Source: an uncultured euryarchaeote | GTDB taxonomy: Archaea; Thermoplasmatota; Poseidoniia; Poseidoniales; Thalassarchaeaceae | Direction of reading: 5' to 3' | Assembly: GCA_937876055.1 (NCBI GenBank) | Contig: CALEIW010000150.1 | Span: 1 to 32,500 of the forward strand | Length of the DNA: 32,500 nt | Part shown: one piece after another, positions 10,212 through 18,644 of the stretch | Layout of the letters: each line of letters begins with the position of its first letter | Position numbering within the stretch: the first letter of the stretch is position 1 | Position numbers and translations under genes: made by a program | Notes under the pieces: model-generated | What the model saw: the letters and a program-made list of their open reading frames with translations, nothing else | The model's database searches: none | What the model was told of the DNA's origin: nothing

Positions 10212-10342
10212 ACTCCCGAAGCGGTTCGTATGGGAGCGTGCCGAGTCGCTAAATCAACCATTCCGTCAGACTCGCTGCTGAGGCCACATAGAGTGCGGTT
10301 CGAGCCGCTGGAATCAAGAGGGTATTGCGCCTCCGATATTGT

Positions 10343-10427
10343 GCAGGTGTACCCGAGTGGTCAAAGGGGGAGGGCTCAAGATCCTCTGCGTAGTGCTTCG
10401 CAGGTTCAAATCCTGCCGCCTGCACCA
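10343..10427 (+). tRNA. tRNA-Leu (anticodon CAA), CCA encoded
   Basis: Acceptor GCAGGTG/CGCCTGC, anticodon stem GAGGG-CTCAAGA-TCCTC (anticodon CAA), long class II variable arm, T arm GCAGG-TTCAAAT-CCTGC, 3' ACCA. Confidence 0.95.
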
Positions 10428-10429
10428 AC

Positions 10430-10672
10430 TTATTCCCACTTCTCTGTGAACTCCCAGTTGTAGGTATATTCGTTGAGAGAGAAAGCCTCGTTTTCTGTAC
10501 GCCACTTCTTCTCTTCCATTTCGGCTGCTAAGTTTTTGTTGTCTTCTTCTAGCCAAGTTAGCCATGCTTCAAGGCACCTAACTAACAAGTCTAGTATGTC
10601 GTCTTGTTTTCGTTCCATAATCAGATCGGAATCAACGTAACACAAACCTTCGGTCAACTCAGGGTATTTCAA
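10430..10672 (-). CDS. Small hypothetical protein, Glu/Trp-rich
   Basis: 80-aa ORF whose start overlaps the 3' end of the downstream-oriented HAD gene (10659..11384 -) by 14 bp, suggesting coupling; no family recognised. Confidence 0.55.
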   Translation of the reverse strand: MKYPELTEGLCYVDSDLIMERKQDDILDLLVRCLEAWLTWLEEDNKNLAAEMEEKKWRTENEAFSLNEYTYNWEFTEKWE

Positions 10673-11384
10673 CCGCTTGGATAAATTGCTTGAGGAATTC
10701 GATTGTTCCAGAAGTTCCTTTTTGTTGTGTAATAATATCCGCAGCCTCAGCTACTCCGTCATGTTCGTTATTGACCGCTACTGCAAATCCACACAACTCA
10801 AACATTGGAATATCATTAGCTGCATCGCCCACCGCGATAACCTTAGATGGGTCAATGCCTCTCTGTTCCAAGGCAAATTCAACACCTGTACTTTTGTCAA
10901 GCCCAGGAGTGCAAATATGGATTGCAAATCCGGTTGGCACAATCGATAATTCGTTATACTGAGAGCCTGCTATTGCATCTCGAATGGCCTCGTAATTATC
11001 AACTTCTTTCAAACACCATTCGGTTTCTCGCCAGCGGTTTGACTCGATTCCAGCAGGATCTAATCCATCTATTTGGCTGGCCAACCAATTCGCGGCCTCA
11101 CGTGTCCGCTCTCCATCTGCAAGAGCGCGAATAGGAAATCCGGCATGTGTGTCCCACACCATTCCCCCATTTTCTCCTACTACAAATCCGGACACAGCCA
11201 AGCTTTGCTGAATCGGAGTAACGTTGGGTAGAGTTCTCCCACTTGCAAGTGAGATAGTATATCCGAATTGTTCGATTTTTCTAATTAGAGGAATTAATTC
11301 TTCTTGGAAGCCTTCGATATCTAGTAAAGTTCCGTCAATATCGAAGATAATCATCTCGAAGTTGCTCAACTCGGGTAATTCCAC
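10659..11384 (-). CDS. HAD-superfamily phosphatase (archaeal phosphoglycolate phosphatase / Cof-like)
   Basis: IIFDIDGTLLD, LASGRTLPNVTPIQQSL, GENGGMVWD, and VIAVGDAANDIPMFELCGFAVAVNNEHDGVAEAADIIT. Confidence 0.9.
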   Translation of the reverse strand: MELPELSNFEMIIFDIDGTLLDIEGFQEELIPLIRKIEQFGYTISLASGRTLPNVTPIQQSLAVSGFVVGENGGMVWDTHAGFPIRALADGERTREAANWLASQIDGLDPAGIESNRWRETEWCLKEVDNYEAIRDAIAGSQYNELSIVPTGFAIHICTPGLDKSTGVEFALEQRGIDPSKVIAVGDAANDIPMFELCGFAVAVNNEHDGVAEAADIITQQKGTSGTIEFLKQFIQAVEIP

Positions 11385-11428
11385 GTCGTTTCGGTTGGCT
11401 CAACATTGATGATTCCACCGTCGAAGCG

Positions 11429-14239
11429 TTGTCTTCTTCCCCTCAGGTTGATGTGTCTCCATCTCTTGCATCAATTGTGAATGAGGACGAGTTTCTCATC
11501 TTAGATGATGAGGACGATGATTCGACTCAGGCAAAGCCTGAGTCGCCGAAGCCATCTGAAGTTCAATCAGGAAGCGATAATTCAGCCACGATCGGTTCAC
11601 TAGGCAGTGCAATTTCTGGTATACAGGGATTGCTTGGTGAAGGAGTTAGTAAAATTCGTTCAAGTATTTCTGGTGCCGGTAAGAAAAAAATTGCAAAAGC
11701 AGAATCTGTAGAAGAATTGGTTCTTGATGATGGCTCTCTTGAGGAAGTTAGGCCAATTGCAGGAGAGGAAGCAGATTCTGCGGACTTGATGGAAGCCGAA
11801 TTAGTAGTCGACGGAGTTGAGCAATTCGAGTGGCAAATACGAGGTATGGATTGTCCGGATTGTGCAATGAAGGCCACCCGTGCAGTCAATCGATTACCAG
11901 GAACAACTGAAGTCGTAGTTTCGGCAACAGAAGGTAGCGTTAGAGTCAATCTTGATTTAGCTAGAGGAAGAATTTCAAGAGTCTCATCAGTTCTAGACAG
12001 CCTCGGCCACTCCCCCGATATTGAATGGCGTTTAGTTCAGGGAAAGACAGCAGGCGAAGTATCTAATCGGTTGGGAATCGATCGCAAGGGTCTACGAAAT
12101 GCCTTGCTTGAGGTTCCAGGAATTTTGAACGCTAGTCTCGACGATGGTCGAATCGAATTACAACGAGTTCCCACCGATTCGCTAAAGGTTGCTGAAATGA
12201 CCGAAGAAGGTCTACGCAGATTACTAGGAGAATATACCCTTGTAGAGTCGAAAAACAAGCGATTGCGGCCCGACCAGGTACAATTGATTGGTGCCGTAAT
12301 GACAATTCCACTATTGTTCGCTGTATTCGCAATTGAAATGGCAGAAATGCATTGGTGGGTTGCCGCTGCAATCACTGGTGTGGGGATTTTATTCGCTGGT
12401 ATGCCTATGTTTCAATCCGCAATCGCCAGTATACAAAACCGAGTATTAGGGTTCCAAGTTCTAACCTCTTTAGCGGTTCTTGGTGCGCTATACCTCAAGG
12501 AATGGCCTGAGGCTTTGATTGTAACAGGATTAGTCGCTCTTGCAGGGCATTTGGAAGAGAGCGCCCTAGTACGTGCCCGAGAAGCGATGCAAGGAGGCTT
12601 GGATAGACTTCCAAGGCGGGCTAGATTGGTGGCTGAAGGTCAGAATATCGACAACCCACATCATGATGAGTGGACTCCTGTTGCCGCCTTAGAACCCGGG
12701 GATATAGTAGAGGTTCGGTCTGGAGAAGTTGTGCCAGTTGATGGAACCGTGGTCGATGGCACAGGAGCAATCGACAAAGCCCCACTCACTGGAGAACCGA
12801 TGCCAGTTTCAGTAAGTTCTGGCTCATTTGTTGAAGCCGGTCTGACAATTACACGCGGTCCTCTGCATGTAAAGGCAGAGGCGACCGGCCAAGATACTCG
12901 ATTGGCCGACCTAATTGAATTAGTCAGGAAATACCGAGAACGACCCACAAGGACTCAAACAATAATCGAGAGATTCACAGCCATTTGGGTTCCGCTCGTG
13001 TTGGTGGGCTCAGCAATTTACGGAGCGATTACTGGGGATATAGTAGGAATGCTAGTTCTATGGGTTGTATCATGTCCATGTTCGCTTCTTTTAGCGGCTC
13101 CTGTTCCACATGCTACGGCCCTATCTAGTGCCTCAGCAATAGGGTTAGTCGCCCGTGGAGGAGATGTGATTGAGGCAGCCGCTGGGATTGAGTTAGCACT
13201 TCTTGACAAGACTGGAACACTTACCAGCGGCCGCCCTAGATTGGTTTCAATCGCAGTAGCCGGTGATGAGACAGAAGAGAGTGCACTACGAATTGCTGCG
13301 GGACTTGAACAGCGTAGCAATCACCCGTACGCGACTACAATAATCGAGGCGGCAACTGAGCGTAGTAAGGCGATTACGAAAATTACTGAAATCGAAGATG
13401 GCGATGCTGGAGTTAGAGGCTCTATGCGTGGATTATCTGTTATTCTTGGCCGAGCTGACTGGCTAATGTCGGAGGGTATCAAGATACCATATGAAATCGA
13501 TTCTGCTCTTGCAGATAGCCGTCATGCTGGCTATGGAGCCAGTGTATTGGCGATTGACGGCGAGGCGGTTGCAGCATTCACATTCGCCCACGATGATGCG
13601 CGAGAAGGCGTTCACGAAATGGTAGAGAAATTACAGCAACAGGGAATCAGTGTTGAGATACTTAGTGGCGACGAGCAAGCATCGGTGGAGGCCTTTGCAG
13701 AAAGACTAGGAATTAATCCAGAAATTTGTCGCGGTAATGTTGATCCTGAAGGTAAGGCTTCATGGGTTGCAGAGCGAGCAAAACTGAGTCGTACTCTGAT
13801 GGCTGGAGATGGATTCAATGATTCTGGAGCGCTTGCTGCAGCAGATATTGGAGTCGCGGTGGGAAGTGGAGAACAGGTAAATTTGGACGCTGCAGATGTT
13901 CTAATTCCAGGAGAAGACCCTAGAGCCCTAGCAAATCTCATTCAACTATCAAAGAGAACTCGACGTGTAGTCAATGCCAATATTGCAGTATCAGTACTGG
14001 TTACATTGGTGCTAATCATCACCGCTTTAGCCGGAATCAACACTAGTATTGCAGCAGGAATAGCAATCCACGAAGCCAGTGTGTTCCTAATCATACTCAA
14101 TGGGATGTTTGTAGCTGGCGCGGGAGGAAGGAGAATCGGTGTTTTACTCGACCTAGCAAAAGATTTGCTGCTTGATATTCGCGAGGCCTTTGGGGTGCTA
14201 TTTTCCGGCGGAGAAGGAAGCCCACCATCGACCGCTTGA
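11429..14239 (+). CDS. Heavy-metal P1B-type ATPase with acidic N-terminal region, one HMA domain and a second degenerate HMA-like segment; start uncertain (TTG at 11429)
   Basis: HMA GMDCPDCAMKATRAVNRLPG; TGEP (APLTGEPMPV), CPC (VVSCPCSLLLAAPVPHA), DKTGTLT, HP (QRSNHPYA), GDGFNDSGAL. Confidence 0.94.
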   Translation: MSSSPQVDVSPSLASIVNEDEFLILDDEDDDSTQAKPESPKPSEVQSGSDNSATIGSLGSAISGIQGLLGEGVSKIRSSISGAGKKKIAKAESVEELVLDDGSLEEVRPIAGEEADSADLMEAELVVDGVEQFEWQIRGMDCPDCAMKATRAVNRLPGTTEVVVSATEGSVRVNLDLARGRISRVSSVLDSLGHSPDIEWRLVQGKTAGEVSNRLGIDRKGLRNALLEVPGILNASLDDGRIELQRVPTDSLKVAEMTEEGLRRLLGEYTLVESKNKRLRPDQVQLIGAVMTIPLLFAVFAIEMAEMHWWVAAAITGVGILFAGMPMFQSAIASIQNRVLGFQVLTSLAVLGALYLKEWPEALIVTGLVALAGHLEESALVRAREAMQGGLDRLPRRARLVAEGQNIDNPHHDEWTPVAALEPGDIVEVRSGEVVPVDGTVVDGTGAIDKAPLTGEPMPVSVSSGSFVEAGLTITRGPLHVKAEATGQDTRLADLIELVRKYRERPTRTQTIIERFTAIWVPLVLVGSAIYGAITGDIVGMLVLWVVSCPCSLLLAAPVPHATALSSASAIGLVARGGDVIEAAAGIELALLDKTGTLTSGRPRLVSIAVAGDETEESALRIAAGLEQRSNHPYATTIIEAATERSKAITKITEIEDGDAGVRGSMRGLSVILGRADWLMSEGIKIPYEIDSALADSRHAGYGASVLAIDGEAVAAFTFAHDDAREGVHEMVEKLQQQGISVEILSGDEQASVEAFAERLGINPEICRGNVDPEGKASWVAERAKLSRTLMAGDGFNDSGALAAADIGVAVGSGEQVNLDAADVLIPGEDPRALANLIQLSKRTRRVVNANIAVSVLVTLVLIITALAGINTSIAAGIAIHEASVFLIILNGMFVAGAGGRRIGVLLDLAKDLLLDIREAFGVLFSGGEGSPPSTA

Positions 14240-14266
14240 TTAACCGAAACTTGGGAGCATGGAATA

Positions 14267-14656
14267 ATGGACAAGGTCGAGATAGAGTCGAAACACGCTC
14301 CTCCACTCGCCGAATGCGCTCACTGCGAGCACATGTTGCCGCCTGGGCTAGGCGAGATTGAGTGCGAGGTTTGTGGTGCTGTATGCAAGGTCAGCCATCA
14401 GCCAACAATTGACGCACTCAAAGAGGAGAAGGTACCTTGTCCTCACTGTCACACTATTCTAGTCGCTGGCACTGATGAGCGCCCAATCGAATTAACCTGC
14501 GGCGCCTGTTCTGGTGGCTTCACATTGACTGAGAAAGTGGTCAAGGTAGAGATAGAATGTCCCGGCTGTGATCGAACACTTCGAATACGCCCTAAACCCG
14601 GAAAGAGACAACTCACTTGCCCAGCCTGTGAGACAGGATTTAACGTCACTTTCTGA
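14267..14656 (+). CDS. Multi zinc-ribbon protein (repeated CxxC pairs)
   Basis: CAHCEHM, CEVCGAVC, CPHCHTI, CGACSGG, CPGCDRT and CPACETG in a 129-aa protein. Confidence 0.82.
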   Translation: MDKVEIESKHAPPLAECAHCEHMLPPGLGEIECEVCGAVCKVSHQPTIDALKEEKVPCPHCHTILVAGTDERPIELTCGACSGGFTLTEKVVKVEIECPGCDRTLRIRPKPGKRQLTCPACETGFNVTF

Positions 14657-14665
14657 TTGAAACTG

Positions 14666-14737
14666 GCAATTTCCTCAAGCCTATCGAAATTGCAGCCTAC
14701 GGCTGTTTCTGACCCTGCGCTCTCAAATAGGGGTCAG
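14666..14737. promoter_or_regulatory. Cluster of three consecutive perfect stem-loops
   Basis: GCAATTTC(14666-14673)/GAAATTGC(14686-14693); CAGCC(14693-14697)/GGCTG(14701-14705); CTGACCC(14709-14715)/GGGTCAG(14731-14737). Confidence 0.6.
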
Positions 14738-14762
14738 ATACCGTCCAAATGGGGATGGGAAG

Positions 14763-15863
14763 TTGAGCGAGAGCAAGTCTCCTGCCGATAATGACGCCGA
14801 AGGCGTCGATGAATTAGCGGCTCTCAGAGAGGCCCATGTCCGTTCCGCTGCCTCTGCAATCGATACACTGGGCCGCGCTCGTGACCGTTTGGACGATGAG
14901 AGCAAGTTACGCTCAGCAATGCGAAGAGAGCGCAGAAGGCGAGTCGCAGAAATGGGAGAAAGAGTCGAAGGAATGCGAGGAGCCCTTCGCAAGGCCAATG
15001 ATATCCTGTTTGAAGAGGAATTACATCGAATCGAAGCCGATATGAGGGCAGAACTGGAAGTCGAGATGGAACGTCTCGAAACCGAGGCTCTTGAGCGAGA
15101 AGAGCGACTTCTAAGAGAAGAAATGCTACACAGGCTACGTCGAGAAGAAAATCGGCTTCGTGAACAATTAGATCTAGAGCGTGACCGAAGGATAGAGGAA
15201 CACACTGGAAAACTTCGAGAACGCTTGAAGGGAGAGATGGAAACTGAATTTGAGCGACGCAAAGCCTTCCTCAATGACCGCCTCGAATTAGAGGCGGCTC
15301 AAGATATGGAAAGGATGGAGCGTCGGGTTGAGATGGACCTTAGGGAAGCATCTGAGTCCAAGGTCCATCGTCAGGTTGAATCATATCGGCTTGAGCAAGA
15401 AATTGCTATGCGAGACAGATTAGCAAAGACTCGAAAGGAGAGAGAGAAGGAACTCGAAAAGCAACTTGCTAGTGAAACTAAGTCTCTCGAAAAGGGTATG
15501 ATTGCTGATGTTGATGTCCGACTTAAATCACTAGAAGAAGAAGCTGAAGCAGGTCTTCTAGCCGAGTTAGACCGCTGGTTTGCCGCAGAGCGAGAGACAA
15601 TGGAAGCAGCATTGTTACTCAAGCGTCAAGAGATGGCATTAGAGAAAGAAGTCGAGATGGAACAAAAGTTGGCCGAGACTCGTAAAGAGCGAGAGAAGCA
15701 GTTGTTTGAGAAATTGGAGAATCAATTCGCCAAGCGGGAGGATCTCTCAAAGAAGGAAATCAAGGAGATGCTGAAAGCGCTTGAATCTGAATTGAAGGTA
15801 AAGTGGGAATCAATACTCGTCGAGGCACGTCAAAGTGCTTTGGAAAGGTCCAACGGTAACTGA
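14763..15863 (+). CDS. Long charged coiled-coil protein (Glu/Arg heptad-rich); TTG start
   Basis: Almost uninterrupted helical Glu/Arg/Leu sequence (LEREERLLREEMLHRLRREENRLREQLDLERDRRIEEH...); starts at TTG (LSESKSPADND). Confidence 0.8.
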   Translation: MSESKSPADNDAEGVDELAALREAHVRSAASAIDTLGRARDRLDDESKLRSAMRRERRRRVAEMGERVEGMRGALRKANDILFEEELHRIEADMRAELEVEMERLETEALEREERLLREEMLHRLRREENRLREQLDLERDRRIEEHTGKLRERLKGEMETEFERRKAFLNDRLELEAAQDMERMERRVEMDLREASESKVHRQVESYRLEQEIAMRDRLAKTRKEREKELEKQLASETKSLEKGMIADVDVRLKSLEEEAEAGLLAELDRWFAAERETMEAALLLKRQEMALEKEVEMEQKLAETRKEREKQLFEKLENQFAKREDLSKKEIKEMLKALESELKVKWESILVEARQSALERSNGN

Positions 15864-15880
15864 TATATTTTGTTATCAGT
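15859..15880. terminator. Putative hairpin overlapping the coiled-coil gene stop codon, between convergent genes
   Basis: Perfect 7-bp inverted repeat ACTGATA(15859-15865)/TATCAGT(15874-15880) with 8-nt T-rich loop, between convergent genes. Confidence 0.35.
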
Positions 15881-15917
15881 GCCTAAAAGAATCTCAATAC
15901 AAAGAAATTTGGGCGAT

Positions 15918-16826
15918 TCAAGGTGATTCCTGAATACGATTGATACGTTTGCTCGCCTCTTGGGCCAACTCCCAGTAAGCAGTACTTCCTGGATTCGACT
16001 TATTCGGTTTCTGACCGATAACAATGGGTGCTCCATCTAGAGGGGATTCGGCGATTGCTACAAGTCGAGGAATTTCAGTCTCGAATAATCTGTCTCCGAA
16101 ATGTTTGCGAGCCTGTTCTGCAACAGTTCCTGACAATTTACTTCTCTGAACCATAGTCAATGTAATTCCGAATAATCTTAGATTTGGATTCACGGCTTGT
16201 TGTACATCACTTACAGTATTCATCAGTTGACTCATATTTTCCAGAGCATAGAATTCAGCCTGCACAGGAATTAGGACCCAATTTGAAGCAACTAATGCGT
16301 TCACCGTAAGTAATCCTAGTGAGGCTGGAGTGTCTATGATTACTACATCAAAATGGCCTACTGCGCCTTGAATCGCTCTCTGTAAACGATTCTCTCGCCC
16401 AATTCTTGTTGCTAAATCAATTTCAATTCCAGCCAAATCTAAATCCGCTGGAAGTAACCAGAGATTGTCTATTTCCAATCCCTTTGGAGGCCCTCTTTTC
16501 CGTTCTGGATTTTGTCGAACAAATGCTTCCTTCATCGACTTTGTAAGTTGCTTTGGACCGATGATACATTCCTCAATCCTGACTTCTGGACCATCAATTC
16601 CAGCTTTGAATAACTCATTCATAGTCGCCCCGAGTGATTTTTTATCGACACCAAAAGTGGTAGCAATGTTTCCTTTTGGATCGAGATCAATCATCAGAAT
16701 TTTGCGAGGTTCAATTCCAAATTCCTCGTTACCCATAGCAAGGGCAGCACCTAAATTGACTGCGGTGGTAGTCTTACCACACCCTCCTTTATGATTGACA
16801 ACTGCAATCACCACAGGTCCAGCCAT
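15918..16826 (-). CDS. ParA/Soj family ATPase
   Basis: Deviant Walker A NHKGGCGKTTTAVNLGAALA, ILMIDLDPKGNIATTFGV, VVIIDTPASLGLLTVNALVASNWVLIPVQAEFYALE. Confidence 0.94.
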   Translation of the reverse strand: MAGPVVIAVVNHKGGCGKTTTAVNLGAALAMGNEEFGIEPRKILMIDLDPKGNIATTFGVDKKSLGATMNELFKAGIDGPEVRIEECIIGPKQLTKSMKEAFVRQNPERKRGPPKGLEIDNLWLLPADLDLAGIEIDLATRIGRENRLQRAIQGAVGHFDVVIIDTPASLGLLTVNALVASNWVLIPVQAEFYALENMSQLMNTVSDVQQAVNPNLRLFGITLTMVQRSKLSGTVAEQARKHFGDRLFETEIPRLVAIAESPLDGAPIVIGQKPNKSNPGSTAYWELAQEASKRINRIQESP

Positions 16827-16852
16827 ACGGCTCGGCTTGACCCTTCAGCCTA

Positions 16853-17527
16853 TCAGTCATCGCTTGGCTCACCGAGCCTACCTGCCATATTCAGACAGAT
16901 TGCGACACACGGACCGATAAGAATCGCGAATAGAATAGTACCAATACCAAACTTACCCCCTAAGGTCCATCCAATCGCGATAACGAATATTTCTATCCCA
17001 CTACGGATTCTTCCTATCGGAATTCCAGTCACTTTGGTCAAACCAGTCATCGTACCGTCTCTTGGACCTGGTCCTAGGTTTGCGGTGAGGTATAGACCGC
17101 TTCCAATAGCGACCAGAACTATACCAACAAGAACCTGAATAATTTGTAATGAAAACGCCTCTGGTGTTGGTAAAATAGGCAGTAAAAACTCGATAGTTGC
17201 TGCGATTAAGATTGCATTCAAAATGGTTCCAATTCCAGGTTTTTCTCTCAATGGAATCCATAATAGTAAGACCATGAAACTAACAAAAAATGTTGATTCT
17301 CCAATCGACCATCCTAGATTTTTTGCAATTCCCTCAGCTAAAACCGTCCATGGAGTATTCCCCAGTCGTGCTGAGATAAGGACAGCATCCCCTGCTCCAA
17401 AAATAATCAGTCCCACGATTAGTAAAATCATGGTGGAAAAGCGTGGCTTTAGCGTCCAAGGGTCGTCAGCGCTCCACCAAGTCGTAGGGACATTCTTCGC
17501 CGGTCGAAGAAACTCCATCAACCCCAT
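16853..17527 (-). CDS. YczE/YitT-like polytopic membrane protein
   Basis: Multiple TM segments with LIIFGAGDAVLISARLGNTPWTVLAEGIAKNLGWSIG and GSGLYLTANLGPGPRDGTMTGLTKVTGIPIGRIRSGIEI, typical of the YczE family. Confidence 0.85.
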   Translation of the reverse strand: MGLMEFLRPAKNVPTTWWSADDPWTLKPRFSTMILLIVGLIIFGAGDAVLISARLGNTPWTVLAEGIAKNLGWSIGESTFFVSFMVLLLWIPLREKPGIGTILNAILIAATIEFLLPILPTPEAFSLQIIQVLVGIVLVAIGSGLYLTANLGPGPRDGTMTGLTKVTGIPIGRIRSGIEIFVIAIGWTLGGKFGIGTILFAILIGPCVAICLNMAGRLGEPSDD

Positions 17528-17578
17528 CCGACAAAGCGAAGCCTAAGGAGTTCATAATCACAGGCGGCGATTAGCCGA

Positions 17579-18583
17579 TTATTGGATTACAGGTACTGGC
17601 ACTTCTGAGAGAATCTTCCTCATGATGTGCTGTCCGGTTACGCCACGAATCTTTGATTCTGGCTTAAGTACGATTCTGTGGCTGACAACTTGCAGTGCAA
17701 CAGCCTTGATATCATCTGGAATCACATAGTCACGACCATCGATTGCTGCACTTGCGCGTGCGGTCTTGAATAGTGATTGGCTAGCACGCGGTGAAGCACC
17801 TGTAATCACACGGTGGTCTTCACGAGTACGGTGGACTAATTCTACGATGTAGGAAAGGATTGCAGTATCAACATGCACTGTCTCAAGGGCCTTCTGCATG
17901 GCTACAACTTTCTTTGGGGAGGTGATTGTCTCTATGTCGTGGTCATCTTTACCGCGAAGTTTTCTGCGTTGAAGGATAGATTTCTCTTCCTGACGATCTG
18001 GGTAACCCATTGACATCTTCATCATGAATCGGTCCATTTGTGCTTCAGGAAGTGGGTATGTTCCTTCTTGCTCGATTGGGTTTTGTGTTGCCATTGTGAT
18101 GAAAGGTGCAGGTAATTTGTGGGTAATACCCTCAATGGTAACCTGCTTTTCTTCCATAGCCTCTAACAAAGCGGCCTGAGTCTTTGGAGGCGCACGGTTA
18201 ATTTCGTCAGCGAGAAGAACGTTGGTGAATAGTGGACCTGGGCGGAGTTTGAACTCTCCAGCCTGTTGGTCATACATGTATGTCCCCATGATATCTGCTG
18301 GCAGCAAATCGGGAGTAAACTGAACACGCTTGAATTTACAACCCAGAGCGGTTGCGAAAGTGTTCGCCATCAATGTCTTTGCCAGACCCGGATAATCCTC
18401 AATTAGCATGTTTGCATTTGATAGAATTCCAATGCTTACCTTTCGTAGGTTTTCTTGCTTTCCAATGATAACTTTCGCCACTTCTCCCATCAGACCATTG
18501 GAGATCTGTGATACGGTTTGGATAAGTTCTCGGGACTTAGGGTCACTTGCAGCCATTGTCATCTGAGACACCTGAATATTCAT
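17579..18583 (-). CDS. MoxR-family AAA+ ATPase
   Basis: ANMLIEDYPGLAKTLMANTFATALGCKFKRVQFTPDLLPADIMGT, ADEINRAPPKTQAALLEAMEEKQVTIEG, TQNPIEQEGTYPLPEAQMDRFMMK. Confidence 0.95.
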   Translation of the reverse strand: MNIQVSQMTMAASDPKSRELIQTVSQISNGLMGEVAKVIIGKQENLRKVSIGILSNANMLIEDYPGLAKTLMANTFATALGCKFKRVQFTPDLLPADIMGTYMYDQQAGEFKLRPGPLFTNVLLADEINRAPPKTQAALLEAMEEKQVTIEGITHKLPAPFITMATQNPIEQEGTYPLPEAQMDRFMMKMSMGYPDRQEEKSILQRRKLRGKDDHDIETITSPKKVVAMQKALETVHVDTAILSYIVELVHRTREDHRVITGASPRASQSLFKTARASAAIDGRDYVIPDDIKAVALQVVSHRIVLKPESKIRGVTGQHIMRKILSEVPVPVIQ

Positions 18584-18644
18584 CCTGCTAAATTTTTGAT
18601 ACTTAAGCGCTGGGTGTCTATGAACGCTTAGTGATTCAAACCCT

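Noticed and set aside
10343-10427. Possible intron in tRNA-Leu
   Set aside because: The extra length is explained by the class II variable arm; the anticodon loop is a normal 7 nt.
10314-10565. Minus-strand 83-aa ORF containing WCRRQDLNLRSTTQRILSPPPLTTRVHL
   Set aside because: Antisense of tRNA-Leu, and it overlaps the better-supported 10430..10672 ORF.
14723-15274. 183-aa Arg/Ser-rich minus-strand ORF (SRSRSRSNCSRSRFSSRRS), superficially like an SR/protamine protein
   Set aside because: It is the reverse-strand shadow of Glu/Arg/Leu codons in the coiled-coil gene; the plus-strand frame is the convincing one.
17579-18583. MoxR without adjacent DUF58/VWA partner as a novel system
   Set aside because: Stand-alone MoxR genes occur, and nothing in the neighbourhood supports a specific system.
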